A DNA stretch of 33,245 bases, taken from the NCBI GenBank assembly GCA_904501705.1, contig CAJGCA010000013.1:1-33245 (forward strand), written 5' to 3'. The first letter of the stretch is position 1. Each line of letters opens with the position of its first letter. Under the pieces are notes generated by a model that searched no databases, was not told the DNA's origin, and worked only from the letters and a program-made list of their open reading frames with translations. A program made the translations under genes and the position numbers. This DNA is from Clostridiaceae bacterium. Its GTDB lineage: Bacteria; Bacillota; Clostridia; Oscillospirales; Acutalibacteraceae. This document shows positions 7,871 to 15,536 of the stretch, piece after piece.

Positions 7871-8758
7871 TTAAGCTAAGAAGTCTACCTTTAATTCCCC
7901 TTCGGTGGGCAATCCCAATCCGAGGAAGCTTCCGTCGGGGTCATACACGCGAGCCAGCCCGCTGACAGGTTTGCGCAGACGTTCGAGCGCGAGTGCGCCG
8001 CCGTTGCGGAACCGATGCGCCTGTGGGGCGGTGACGGTGATGGACGGGTAGGTTATGAAAGCGCTTTCAATCGGCAGAATGCACTCGTGCAGCGTCCCGC
8101 TTTGTGCGCGTTCTTTCGCCTCGGCAACGGTGATGCACTTGTCAAGCTCATAGCCCGCCGCCATCGTACGGCACAGTGCGGTCATCACCGCGCCGCAGCC
8201 GAGCATTCGACCGAGATCGTCGCAGATCGAGCGGATGTAGGTACCTTTTGAGCAGTGGCAGTCGACCGTCAATTCGCCTTTTTCTTCGTCATAGGAGATG
8301 ATGTCAAGGGTATGGATGGTGATCGGGCGCGCCTCACGCTCAATCTCGATGCCTTGACGCGCGAGCTCATACAGCCGCACGCCGTCCTTCTTGAGCGCCG
8401 AGGTCATTGGCGGTACTTGCAGAATATTTCCGCTCAAGGACGGCAGAGCTGTCTCGATCGCCGCGCGGGTGGGGATGGGCGCGCCTGTTTCCTCTACCGT
8501 GCCCCAGATATCCAGCGTGTCGCTGACCGCACCGAACCGCATCGTGGCGGTGTACCGCTTGTCCTGTGTCGGCAGGCGGTCGAGTGCCTTGGTGGCGCGG
8601 CCGATCAGCAGCGGCAGAACGCCCGTTGCATTGGGGTCGAGCGTGCCGGCGTGGCCAATCTTCTTCACCCCGAGCAGGCGGCGAAGAATGGCACAGCACA
8701 GGAATGAGGTCATTTCACTGTCCTTATTGATGAGTAAAATACCGTCGGTCGGTGTCAT
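7871..8758 (-). CDS. truB: tRNA pseudouridine(55) synthase TruB
   Basis: 295 residues. It makes pseudouridine 55 in the T loop of tRNAs. The catalytic motif GHAGTLDPNATGVL holds Asp41; the KxYxAxxxxG-like strand (KRYTATMRFG), the VPPMTSALKKDGVRLYELARQG segment in the insert and the SKGTYIRSICDDLG motif are all typical. The last 60 residues form a PUA-like C-terminal domain. The start has TAGGAG 8 bases upstream. It lies between nrnA and ribF, as in many Firmicutes, as part of the rimP-nusA-infB transcript. Confidence 0.97.
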   Translation of the reverse strand: MTPTDGILLINKDSEMTSFLCCAILRRLLGVKKIGHAGTLDPNATGVLPLLIGRATKALDRLPTQDKRYTATMRFGAVSDTLDIWGTVEETGAPIPTRAAIETALPSLSGNILQVPPMTSALKKDGVRLYELARQGIEIEREARPITIHTLDIISYDEEKGELTVDCHCSKGTYIRSICDDLGRMLGCGAVMTALCRTMAAGYELDKCITVAEAKERAQSGTLHECILPIESAFITYPSITVTAPQAHRFRNGGALALERLRKPVSGLARVYDPDGSFLGLGLPTEGELKVDFLA

Positions 8759-8782
8759 ACATAAAACTCCTATAAGCGGCGT

Positions 8783-8810
8783 ACGCGGGCAGGGTGATCC
8801 CTGTCCGCGT
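8783..8810 (-). other. Intercistronic hairpin between nrnA and truB
   Basis: Two 12-base arms (8783-8794 and 8799-8810) pair with one mismatch around a TGAT loop. They lie between the nrnA stop and the truB ribosome binding site. There is no U-tract, so I read it as an mRNA processing or stability element rather than a terminator. Confidence 0.4.
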
Positions 8811-8823
8811 TATTGCTTGTCTA

Positions 8824-9795
8824 TTATCCCGTGGTGATGCGCGCGACGGTTTGCTCCACCGCAGCGAGAATGGCGGCGGTAGCTTCTTCGAGCGTTCCGT
8901 CAACGGCGCAGCCGGCGGCACGGTCGTGTCCGCCACCGCCAAGCACCCCGCATATATCGGCGGCATCGGCGTGGGTGCCGGTGCGCACGCTGATCTTGTA
9001 GTTGCCGTCCGCTTTTTGGCGCAGGGTGATACCCACCCATACCCCCTCGATCTGGCGGGGGATAGGCGGCAGACCCTCGAGATCGTTTTCGCCCGCGTGG
9101 CTTTTTTCCACCATCTCGTTGGTGATGGTCATCACCGCGACGCGCCCGTCGTGGTAGAAACGCATCCCATCCAGCGCCATCCGCTCGAGTTCAATGCGGG
9201 CGCGGGATTTGGTGTCGAAGTTGATGCGGTTGATCATCTCATAGGGAATGCCGACGTCGATGCAGTCGGCGGCGATGCGGTGGGCGAGTGCCCCCGCGTT
9301 GGAATACTTAAAGCAGCCCGTATCGGTGGCGATACCCGTGTAGATGCAACGGGCGATCGCGGGTGTCAGCGAGACGCCGAGCAGACCGATAATGCGATAG
9401 ACGACCATCGCCGCCGCACCACAGGTGCTGTCCACACAGGTGTGGGCCGCGTAGCCGGTGTTGGTGGCGTGGTGGTCGATGCACAGATCGATCTTGTCGC
9501 CGTATAGCTGTGCAGTCTTGTCGCCGAGTAGTTTTACGTCCGCCACGTCGACGGCGCAGATGAAATCGGGCTCAAAGCTCGGCTGCGGCACGTCCTCATA
9601 CAGATAGTCGTACTTATCGGGGATGACGTCGCCGCAGTGGACGCGCACGGTCTTGCCCAGCGTCTGCAAAGCCAGACACAAAGCAAAATTGGAGCCGATG
9701 GTGTCGCCGTCGGGGTATTGATGCGCGAGCAGCAGGATGTTGTCCGCATTTCCCAGCAGCTCGGCTACTTCCTGTTCGTTAATCTTCTTGCTCAT
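8824..9795 (-). CDS. nrnA: DHH/DHHA1 phosphoesterase, NrnA-like oligoribonuclease/pAp phosphatase
   Basis: 323 residues. DHH-family motifs are complete: DGDTIGS (metal Asp29 and Asp31), AVDVAD (around 81-86), IDHHATN (Asp107, His108, His109) and a C-terminal DHHA1 domain with GGGGHDRAAG. NrnA proteins degrade short RNA fragments and hydrolyse 3'-phosphoadenosine 5'-phosphate, and in some species cleave linear dinucleotides derived from c-di-AMP. The ATG at 9795 has GGAGG 9 bases upstream; a TTG at 9801 would sit too close to it. It overlaps the end of rbfA by 17 bases, the standard order in this operon. Confidence 0.93.
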   Translation of the reverse strand: MSKKINEQEVAELLGNADNILLLAHQYPDGDTIGSNFALCLALQTLGKTVRVHCGDVIPDKYDYLYEDVPQPSFEPDFICAVDVADVKLLGDKTAQLYGDKIDLCIDHHATNTGYAAHTCVDSTCGAAAMVVYRIIGLLGVSLTPAIARCIYTGIATDTGCFKYSNAGALAHRIAADCIDVGIPYEMINRINFDTKSRARIELERMALDGMRFYHDGRVAVMTITNEMVEKSHAGENDLEGLPPIPRQIEGVWVGITLRQKADGNYKISVRTGTHADAADICGVLGGGGHDRAAGCAVDGTLEEATAAILAAVEQTVARITTG

Positions 9796-10153
9796 CGGCA
9801 ACAGCCTCCGGTTTACTGATTTTATTGATCATCGCGGCGATGTTGGTGCTGTATTCGATGGAGTCGTCCGCGATGAAGCGCAGTTCGGGGGTGTGGCGCA
9901 GCTTGAGAGCCATCCCGAGCTCCCGCCGCATATAGCCGGCGGCGGATTTAAGCCCCTTGACGGCCTCCTTGGCGGCGTCGATGCCGCTCATGGAACTGAT
10001 ATAGACGGTGGCATAGGACAGATCCCGCGTAACATCTACCCGCACGATGCTGAGCATCGTACCGGTGACGCGGGGATCTTTCACCGTGCGCAGAATAGCG
10101 GTGAGCTCCCGCATAATATCCTCGCCGGTGCGGTCCATTCGGTAGTTGGGCAT
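9779..10153 (-). CDS. rbfA: Ribosome-binding factor A
   Basis: 124 residues, a typical length. It assists 16S rRNA 5'-end maturation and 30S assembly at low temperature. The KH-like fold is indicated by the N-terminal helix MDRTGEDIMRELTAILR, the strand 'MLSIVRVDVTRDLSYATVYIS' and the ending LRHTPELRFIADDSIEYSTNI, all strongly conserved in RbfA. GGAGG lies 9 bases upstream of the start. It is separated from infB by 118 bases filled with three hairpins, an unusually long gap for this operon. Confidence 0.96.
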   Translation of the reverse strand: MPNYRMDRTGEDIMRELTAILRTVKDPRVTGTMLSIVRVDVTRDLSYATVYISSMSGIDAAKEAVKGLKSAAGYMRRELGMALKLRHTPELRFIADDSIEYSTNIAAMINKISKPEAVADEQED

Positions 10154-10197
10154 AGTTTGTACCCTCCTTTTTTGTTAAACGGCGCAAATATGACCGG

Positions 10198-10280
10198 TTT
10201 CGGCTTGGCCGAAATCGCATCTGTTTAAGATGCGAAGGGCATATTGACGTGATTAAATCGGCTGCGCCGATTTAATCACG
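10198..10280 (-). repeat. Three tandem hairpins between infB and rbfA
   Basis: In transcript order there are three perfect stems. The first has 15 bp (10248-10262 with 10266-10280, 3-base loop) and includes the infB stop codon. The second has 8 bp (10215-10222 with 10228-10235, 5-base loop) and the third has 7 bp (10198-10204 with 10208-10214, 3-base loop). The second and third are directly adjacent. None is followed by a U-tract, so full termination is not expected. They may set RNA stability or processing between the two genes, or be a short palindromic element inserted there. Confidence 0.75.
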
Positions 10281-12617
10281 ATATTCCTCGATGATATAGG
10301 TCTCGTAGATGTCGCCTTCCTGAATATCGGTGAACTTCTCTAGACCGATACCGCATTCGTAGCCTTGCGCAACTTCCTTCTGGTCATCCTTGAAGCGCTT
10401 GAGGGAGATCATCTTATCGTCGCCGATGATGATGCCGTCACGCACGATGCGAAGCAGGTCGTTGCGGCAAACCTTGCCGTCGATGACGTAGCAGCCCGCA
10501 ACAATGCCGACACCCGTGATACGGTAGACCTGACGGACTTCCGCACGGCCGTGCAGCACCTCGCGCGTCTTGGGCGCGAGCATACCCTTCATCGCGGTCT
10601 CGATCTCCTCGATCGCATCGTAGATGATGCGGTACAGGCGCATATCCACGCCGGCGTTCTCCGCGGCGACCTGTGCGAGCGGGTCGGGACGGACGTTAAA
10701 GCCGACGATGATGGCGTTGGATGCATCCGCGAGCATGACGTCGCTCTCAGACACCGCGCCGACCGCGCCGTGGATGACGCGCACGCGTACTTCTTCGTTC
10801 GAGAGCTTCTGTAGCGACTGGGTGACCGCTTCGACAGAGCCCTGCACGTCGGCCTTGACGATGAGTTTGAGTTCCTTCATCTCGCCCTCGTGCATTTGAT
10901 CGAACAGGTTATCCAGCGTGACCTTCTGATACTGGCTAAACAGCTCCTCCTTCGCGGCGGTCTTACGCTGCTCGACCAGCTCGCGCGCCAGGCGCTCGTC
11001 GCTGACAGCGTTAAAGATGTCGCCCGAAGCGGGGACTTCCGCCAGACCCATAATTTCCACGGGCACGGACGGGCCGGCCTCGCTCAGTTTCTTACCGTTT
11101 TCGTCGTTCATTGCGCGCACGCGACCGACAGCCGTGCCGGCAACGATAACGTCGCCTGCGTGCAGGGTGCCGTTCTGCACCAGCACGGTGGCGATGGGGC
11201 CGCGACCCTTATCGAGACGCGCCTCGATGACCGTGCCCTTGGCGGCGCGGTCGGGGTTGGCTTTTAGCTCCTTGACTTCCGCGACCAGCAGGACGTTTTC
11301 CAGCAGGTCGTCGATACCCATACCCGTGTGCGCGGAAACCGGCACACAGATGACGTCGCCGCCCCACTCCTCGGGCACAAGCTCGTGCTCGGTGAGCTGC
11401 TGCATCACGCGGTCGGGGTTGGCGGTGGGCTTATCCATCTTGTTGATGGCCACGATGATGGATACGCCCGCGGCCTTAGCGTGGTTGATCGCCTCGATGG
11501 TCTGCGGCATAATGCCGTCGTCCGCGGCGACGACCAGAATGGCAATATCCGTCACCTGCGCACCGCGCGCACGCATCGAGGTAAACGCGGCGTGACCAGG
11601 GGTGTCGAGGAAGGTGATGGACTGGCCGTTCGCCTGTACACGGTAGGCGCCGATGTGCTGGGTGATACCGCCCGCCTCGCCTGCGGTAACGCTGGTCTTG
11701 CGGATGGCATCGAGGATGGAGGTCTTACCGTGGTCAACGTGACCCATAACCACCACGACGGGATCGCGAGGCAGCAGGTTGTCGTCGGCATCCTCGCTGT
11801 CGTCGATGATGCGCTCCTCGATGGTGACGACGACTTCCTTTTCCACCTTGGTGTGGAATTCTTCTGCGACCAGATAGGCGGTGTCAAAGTCGATCTCCTG
11901 ATTAACCGACGCCATTACGCCGAGCATCATCAGTTTCTTGATGACTTCGGCGGAGGTCGCTTTCAGGCGCAGAGCCAGTTCGCCGACCGTGATGGTCTCG
12001 CCGACCTGAATGGTCGCCTGCTTCTTCTTGCGCTCCATCTCGATACGGTTCAGACGCTCCGCCTCGGTCTCGCGACGGCGCTGTTTCTTATACTGCTGTT
12101 TGGACTTTTGATTAATCTTCTGCTTTTTGATAGCGCCGCCGTCTCCGCGCACGCGGTTGGAGGTCAGCGCCATTACGTCGAACTTCTCGTCGTACTTGTT
12201 GGAGGCGAGATCTTGCGGCTTGCGGGTGTCAACGGTGCGACGCTCCTGCGGCACCTTCGGTTGCGGCGCGGCCTTCGGCTTCTCTGCCTTGGGCGTGGCA
12301 GCGGGCGCCTTGCCTACAGCGGCAGGCTTACCCGTGGCAGGCTTGGCTGCGTTCTGCACGGATGCCGCGGCGGGCTTCGCCTCAACCTTGGGTTCTTCCT
12401 TCGGCTTGCGATCGTTCGCGGTGGCGAAGTAGGCGTCGAGGTTATCGGTGTTGAATTTTTGGGTGTAGTGTTCAAAGATGACGTCCAGCTCGTTCTCCTC
12501 GAGCGCGGTGGCGCTCTTCTTCGCGGGCTGGAAGTGCTTTGCCAGCAGCTCGACGATCTCCTTACTGGGAACGCCGAAATCCTTGGCAACATCCGTCACA
12601 CGGTATTTAATCATCAT
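10272..12617 (-). CDS. infB: Translation initiation factor IF-2
   Basis: 781 residues. It is a GTPase that places initiator fMet-tRNA on the 30S subunit and promotes 70S joining. An N-terminal IF2_N module (about 1-50) is followed by an Ala/Lys/Pro-rich linker (about 75-140), a basic stretch (about 160-205), a second IF2_N module (about 215-260), and then the GTPase domain with G1 GHVDHGKTS, G3 DTPGHAAF and G4 NKMDK. Domains II-IV and the C-terminal fMet-tRNA-binding region complete the protein. The ATG at 12617 has AAAGGAGG 10 bases upstream and overlaps the ylxQ stop; upstream in-frame codons lie across that site. The stop codon lies inside a 15-bp hairpin. Confidence 0.98.
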   Translation of the reverse strand: MMIKYRVTDVAKDFGVPSKEIVELLAKHFQPAKKSATALEENELDVIFEHYTQKFNTDNLDAYFATANDRKPKEEPKVEAKPAAASVQNAAKPATGKPAAVGKAPAATPKAEKPKAAPQPKVPQERRTVDTRKPQDLASNKYDEKFDVMALTSNRVRGDGGAIKKQKINQKSKQQYKKQRRRETEAERLNRIEMERKKKQATIQVGETITVGELALRLKATSAEVIKKLMMLGVMASVNQEIDFDTAYLVAEEFHTKVEKEVVVTIEERIIDDSEDADDNLLPRDPVVVVMGHVDHGKTSILDAIRKTSVTAGEAGGITQHIGAYRVQANGQSITFLDTPGHAAFTSMRARGAQVTDIAILVVAADDGIMPQTIEAINHAKAAGVSIIVAINKMDKPTANPDRVMQQLTEHELVPEEWGGDVICVPVSAHTGMGIDDLLENVLLVAEVKELKANPDRAAKGTVIEARLDKGRGPIATVLVQNGTLHAGDVIVAGTAVGRVRAMNDENGKKLSEAGPSVPVEIMGLAEVPASGDIFNAVSDERLARELVEQRKTAAKEELFSQYQKVTLDNLFDQMHEGEMKELKLIVKADVQGSVEAVTQSLQKLSNEEVRVRVIHGAVGAVSESDVMLADASNAIIVGFNVRPDPLAQVAAENAGVDMRLYRIIYDAIEEIETAMKGMLAPKTREVLHGRAEVRQVYRITGVGIVAGCYVIDGKVCRNDLLRIVRDGIIIGDDKMISLKRFKDDQKEVAQGYECGIGLEKFTDIQEGDIYETYIIEEYRD

Positions 12618-12946
12618 AGGGCAACATCCTCCTTTGTATCGGTACCGCAAGCCTTCAGCATTGCGGCGGCAAAGCCGCGGTCATCGATGGCCGCGACGGC
12701 AACGGGCTTCTGTAATCCGAGCGCGTGAGCGAGCGCTTCTTTGTCGGCGGCAAGCACGCGAATGGAGCAGGGACTGTCCTGCGCGGTGTATCGCAATTCT
12801 TTTTCGGTCTTGGCCGAGCGGTCGGCAGCGAGCAGGACAAGCTGCGCGCGCCCGTCGGCGATGGCTGCCTTCACTGCATCAAAGCCGATCGCGATGTGAC
12901 CGGCGCGGCGGGCGATGCCTAAAAGACCTAACAGTTTACTCTCCAC
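12614..12946 (-). CDS. ylxQ: L7Ae/L30e-family RNA-binding protein YlxQ
   Basis: 110 residues. A single ribosomal L7Ae-like domain: 'LGLLGIARRAGHIAIGFDAV' at the N-terminus, then QLVLLAADRSAKTEKEL and the LGLQKPVAVAAIDDRGFA ending, as in YlxQ proteins that bind kink-turn RNA. The role in the cell is not settled. The GTG start has GGAG 10 bases upstream. The gene overlaps ylxR at its 5' end and infB at its 3' end, the usual arrangement in Firmicutes. Confidence 0.93.
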   Translation of the reverse strand: MESKLLGLLGIARRAGHIAIGFDAVKAAIADGRAQLVLLAADRSAKTEKELRYTAQDSPCSIRVLAADKEALAHALGLQKPVAVAAIDDRGFAAAMLKACGTDTKEDVAL

Positions 12947-13211
12947 CGGCCATCAGCTCCTGTTCCATACGGTCGTAGATCTCCTCGGGGATGGCACACT
13001 CGAAGGAGCGCTCGAACCGCCGTGCTTTGCGCGCAATGCGCAGACACTCGATGTTGGGGCAGAGGTATGCGCCCCGCCCCGCGGCGCGTCCGTTAAGGTC
13101 GAGGGAAACCTCACCCTCGGGACTGCGCACCACGCGGATGAGCTCTTTTTTTGGCTTCATTTCGCCGCAGCCGCTGCATTTGCGCAGCGGGATCTTCTTC
13201 ACATGTGCCAT
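12936..13211 (-). CDS. rnpM: YlxR/DUF448 protein (RnpM, RNase P modulator)
   Basis: 91 residues. The family signature is present: RKCSGCGEMKPKKELIRVVR near the N-terminus and the conserved GRAAGRGAYLCP in the middle. YlxR in Bacillus has been reported to bind RNase P RNA and was renamed RnpM; that role is inferred here from family membership. The ATG at 13211 has AGAGG 8 bases upstream; an in-frame GTG at 13220 is a less likely start. It overlaps ylxQ by 11 bases and follows nusA by 18 bases. Confidence 0.94.
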   Translation of the reverse strand: MAHVKKIPLRKCSGCGEMKPKKELIRVVRSPEGEVSLDLNGRAAGRGAYLCPNIECLRIARKARRFERSFECAIPEEIYDRMEQELMAGGE

Positions 13212-13229
13212 AGGGATCACCTCTCGGGA

Positions 13230-14318
13230 TTATTCTTCGGTCGTGTCTTCTTCGGTGTCTTCGCCGTAGAAGCCGCTCTCGGGACGGATGTCGATCTTCC
13301 AACCGGTGAGTTTCACCGCCAAGCGGGCGTTCTGGCCCTTGTTGCCGATGGCAAGGGAGAGCTGGGCATCCGGCACAGTGACGTGGCAAGCCTTTGCGCC
13401 GTCGGGATCCATATCGACAGACAGGACTTTCGCGGGTGCGAGTGCCGCCGCGATGAAGGTCGCAGGATCTTCGCTGTACTCGACGATGTCGATCTTCTCA
13501 CCGCCGAGCTCCTCAACGATGTTGGCCACACGGGTGCCGCGCTGACCGATGCAGGCGCCGACCGCGTCGACGTTCTCGTCGTGGGAGATGACCGCCATCT
13601 TGGTGCGGGAGCCTGCCTCGCGGGAGACTGCCTTGATCTCAACGATGCCGTTGAAGATTTCGGGGACCTCGTTCTCAAACAAGCGGGTCACGAGACCGGG
13701 ATGGGTGCGGGACACGAGCGCACGCAGACCCTTTTCGGTCTCCTTGATCTCGACGACGTACACTTTAATGTGGTCGCCGACATTGATGACGTCGCTCTCC
13801 ATCTGCTCGCTCTTGGGCAGAACGGTCTCGCCCTTGCCGACCTGAATGGTCGCGGCGCCCGTGCGGGGGTCGACGCGGGTGACCAGTGCGGTGACCAGCT
13901 CCTGTGTGCGGCGCTGGAATTCCATTACCTGCTGATTCTTCTCCGCCTCGCGGATGCCCTGGCGGATGACGTGCTTGGCTGACTGCGCGGCGATGCGGCC
14001 GAACTCCTTGGTCTTGAGCTTGATGTCGATGACCTTGCCGAGCTTGGCACGCTTGTCGTACTGCTTCGCCTGATCCAGCGTCAGCTCGAGATCGGGATCC
14101 TCGACCTCTTCCACCACCGTTTTACGCAGGCTAACGGAGAACTCGCTGGTTTCGGGGTTCATCGTAACAACGATGTTTTCCTTGCCGCCGAAGTCCTTCT
14201 TCACCGCGACCACGATTGCTGCTTGAATGCGCTCGATAAGGTATTCAGGGTCGATGCCCTTTTCTTTCGCGAGCAGTTTCAGTGCTTCGAAAAATTCTGT
14301 GATTTCTTTGTTCGTCAT
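13230..14318 (-). CDS. nusA: Transcription termination/antitermination protein NusA
   Basis: 362 residues, the short Firmicutes form without the C-terminal acidic repeats of enterobacteria. Order of domains: an RNA polymerase-binding N-terminal domain (about 1-125, EALKLLAKEKGID and the FGRIAAQSAKHVIRQ helix), S1 (about 135-200), KH1 and KH2 with 'GACIGQRGTRVANIVEELGG' and LAIGNKGQNARLAVKLTGW. The tail is acidic. It controls pausing and intrinsic termination, including its own leader in many bacteria. The ATG at 14318 has GGAGGG upstream; the earlier in-frame starts precede that site. It lies 44 bases below rimP. Confidence 0.97.
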   Translation of the reverse strand: MTNKEITEFFEALKLLAKEKGIDPEYLIERIQAAIVVAVKKDFGGKENIVVTMNPETSEFSVSLRKTVVEEVEDPDLELTLDQAKQYDKRAKLGKVIDIKLKTKEFGRIAAQSAKHVIRQGIREAEKNQQVMEFQRRTQELVTALVTRVDPRTGAATIQVGKGETVLPKSEQMESDVINVGDHIKVYVVEIKETEKGLRALVSRTHPGLVTRLFENEVPEIFNGIVEIKAVSREAGSRTKMAVISHDENVDAVGACIGQRGTRVANIVEELGGEKIDIVEYSEDPATFIAAALAPAKVLSVDMDPDGAKACHVTVPDAQLSLAIGNKGQNARLAVKLTGWKIDIRPESGFYGEDTEEDTTEE

Positions 14319-14362
14319 TGTTATTCCCTCCACAGACCGTTGTTGGTCATTGTATTCATAGA

Positions 14363-14863
14363 TTATTCTTCCTCGTCCCATTCGTCGATGGCGTGCACGC
14401 TGGCGTATTCCTTTTTGCCGAATACGCGCTCGGTGCCGTCCTCGAGCGTGAGGGTCAGTTCGCCGTCGGAGTAAGCCGCGAGGATGCCGGCGATTTCCTT
14501 TTGCCCGTTCTCGTCGGGGCTGTAGAGCTTGACGTTGATCGGATAGCTCTCATAATATGCGAAATGCTCATCGCGGACGAGCTCGCGGTCAGCGCCGGGG
14601 GAGGTGACCTCCAAGCAGTAGGACTGCTCAATGGGGTCAGCCTCGTCGAGCAGTGGGCTGAGTCGACGGGAGACGTCCACGCAGTCGTTAATGGACACAG
14701 GTGCGTCCTCGCGGTCGATGATCACCCGCAATATCCACGTTGCGCCTTCTTTTACAAAACGGATGTCCCATAGCAGCAGACCGAACTCCTCGGTGAGCGG
14801 CTCAACGAGCGGTGCGACTCTGGCGGGAATGCCGCCGGGGGCTGTGTGATTGCCTTTTGCCAT
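14363..14863 (-). CDS. rimP: Ribosome maturation factor RimP
   Basis: 166 residues. It is required for 30S assembly. The N-terminal alpha/beta domain has LLLWDIRFVKEGATWILRV and IDREDAPVSINDCVDVSR. The CLEVTSPGADREL motif joins it to the C-terminal SH3-like barrel, which ends in an acidic tail. All of these are diagnostic of RimP/YlxS. The ATG at 14863 has AAAGGTAGG upstream; a TTG at 14869 is closer to that site and less likely. It is the first gene of the nusA-infB operon, downstream of the promoter at 14945-14973. Confidence 0.96.
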   Translation of the reverse strand: MAKGNHTAPGGIPARVAPLVEPLTEEFGLLLWDIRFVKEGATWILRVIIDREDAPVSINDCVDVSRRLSPLLDEADPIEQSYCLEVTSPGADRELVRDEHFAYYESYPINVKLYSPDENGQKEIAGILAAYSDGELTLTLEDGTERVFGKKEYASVHAIDEWDEEE

Positions 14864-14889
14864 AGCCAAACCTACCTTTCGATCACAAC

Positions 14890-14921
14890 GACAAAGGAGC
14901 GGGTTGCCCCACTCCTTTGTC
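14890..14921 (-). promoter_or_regulatory. Leader hairpin upstream of rimP
   Basis: GACAAAGGAG (14890-14899) pairs perfectly with CTCCTTTGTC (14912-14921), and a GGG/CCC pair extends the inner stem. In the minus-strand transcript it lies just after the expected start site and about 27 bases before rimP. The upper arm contains an AAAGGAG sequence, which could act as a decoy or target for anti-Shine-Dalgarno binding or a KH-domain protein. A similar hairpin before rimP is common in Clostridia as far as I recall; I could not check this. Confidence 0.6.
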
Positions 14922-14944
14922 TACTTTACTATTACATTATCGCT

Positions 14945-14973
14945 AGTATACCACGCGGTTATGAAAAAAGCAA
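14945..14973 (-). promoter_or_regulatory. Promoter of the rimP-nusA-infB operon
   Basis: On the minus strand, TTGCTT (14968-14973) and TATACT (14945-14950) are separated by exactly 17 bases, in an AT-rich stretch 82 bases above rimP. This is a strong sigma-A match and the only convincing promoter seen ahead of the nine-gene block down to ribF. Confidence 0.8.
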
Positions 14974-15011
14974 GTGTTTTTTTGTAATTAAAGTAAAATA
15001 TGCGCGTGCAA

Positions 15012-15485
15012 TCAATTTAACAGGTAAATACCGAGGTTGAGATAGCTAGCGAAAGTCACCCAGATAAGGTAGGGGACGAGCAGCCAGCCCGCGAGCGGGG
15101 AGATGGTGGCGAAGCGGCGCAGGGTGATAAAAATCAACACCCACAGCAGGATGAGCCAAAGGAACGCGACGAGAAACGCCTGCCAGTTAAAAAAGATCGG
15201 CGACCAGAGAAAGTTGACGGCCAGCTGCAGTCCGTAGATTGTCAGCGCGGCGTTGATCTCGCTGTGCCGTGCGCCGCTGACGGCGACGAGATAGCTCGCC
15301 AGCCCCATCAGCAGATACAGGATCGTCCACACCACGGCGAATAGCCACGCGGGCGGCGACAAGGGCGGCTGATTCAGCGTCGAAAAATTCTCCATGGCGT
15401 CCATCGTCAGCAGGGCGGACACCCCACCGACCACAAGCGGGATAACCAGACAAATAATGAGTTTTTTCCATTGAATCTTCATCAT
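15012..15485 (-). CDS. tspO: TspO/MBR family membrane protein
   Basis: 157 residues, normal for the family, with five hydrophobic membrane helices. Conserved features are QPPLSPPAWLFAVVWTILY in the first loop and helix II, the 'LQLAVNFLWSPIFF' segment of helix III and the WVTFASYLNLGIY end. TspO proteins bind porphyrins and sterol-like ligands and have been linked to tetrapyrrole turnover and stress; the role in an anaerobic Clostridium is unclear. The ATG at 15485 uses a GGGGG site that is buried in a 10-bp hairpin (15495-15525). It lies directly below the alpha-galactosidase gene and is probably reached by read-through of that hairpin. Confidence 0.93.
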   Translation of the reverse strand: MMKIQWKKLIICLVIPLVVGGVSALLTMDAMENFSTLNQPPLSPPAWLFAVVWTILYLLMGLASYLVAVSGARHSEINAALTIYGLQLAVNFLWSPIFFNWQAFLVAFLWLILLWVLIFITLRRFATISPLAGWLLVPYLIWVTFASYLNLGIYLLN

Positions 15486-15494
15486 AATAAAGCA

Positions 15495-15525
15495 CCCCCG
15501 ACGCTATTGTATGAAGCGTCGGGGG
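15495..15525 (-). terminator. Hairpin after the alpha-galactosidase gene, overlapping the tspO ribosome binding site
   Basis: CCCCCGACGC (15495-15504) and GCGTCGGGGG (15516-15525) form a 10-bp perfect, GC-rich stem with an 11-base loop, 12 bases beyond the alpha-galactosidase stop. On the minus strand the tail is TGCTTTATT, a weak U-tract. The GGGGG of the 3' arm is also the best ribosome binding site for tspO, 9 bases above its ATG, so the stem should hide it. Confidence 0.6.
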
Positions 15526-15536
15526 CGAATATGCTA

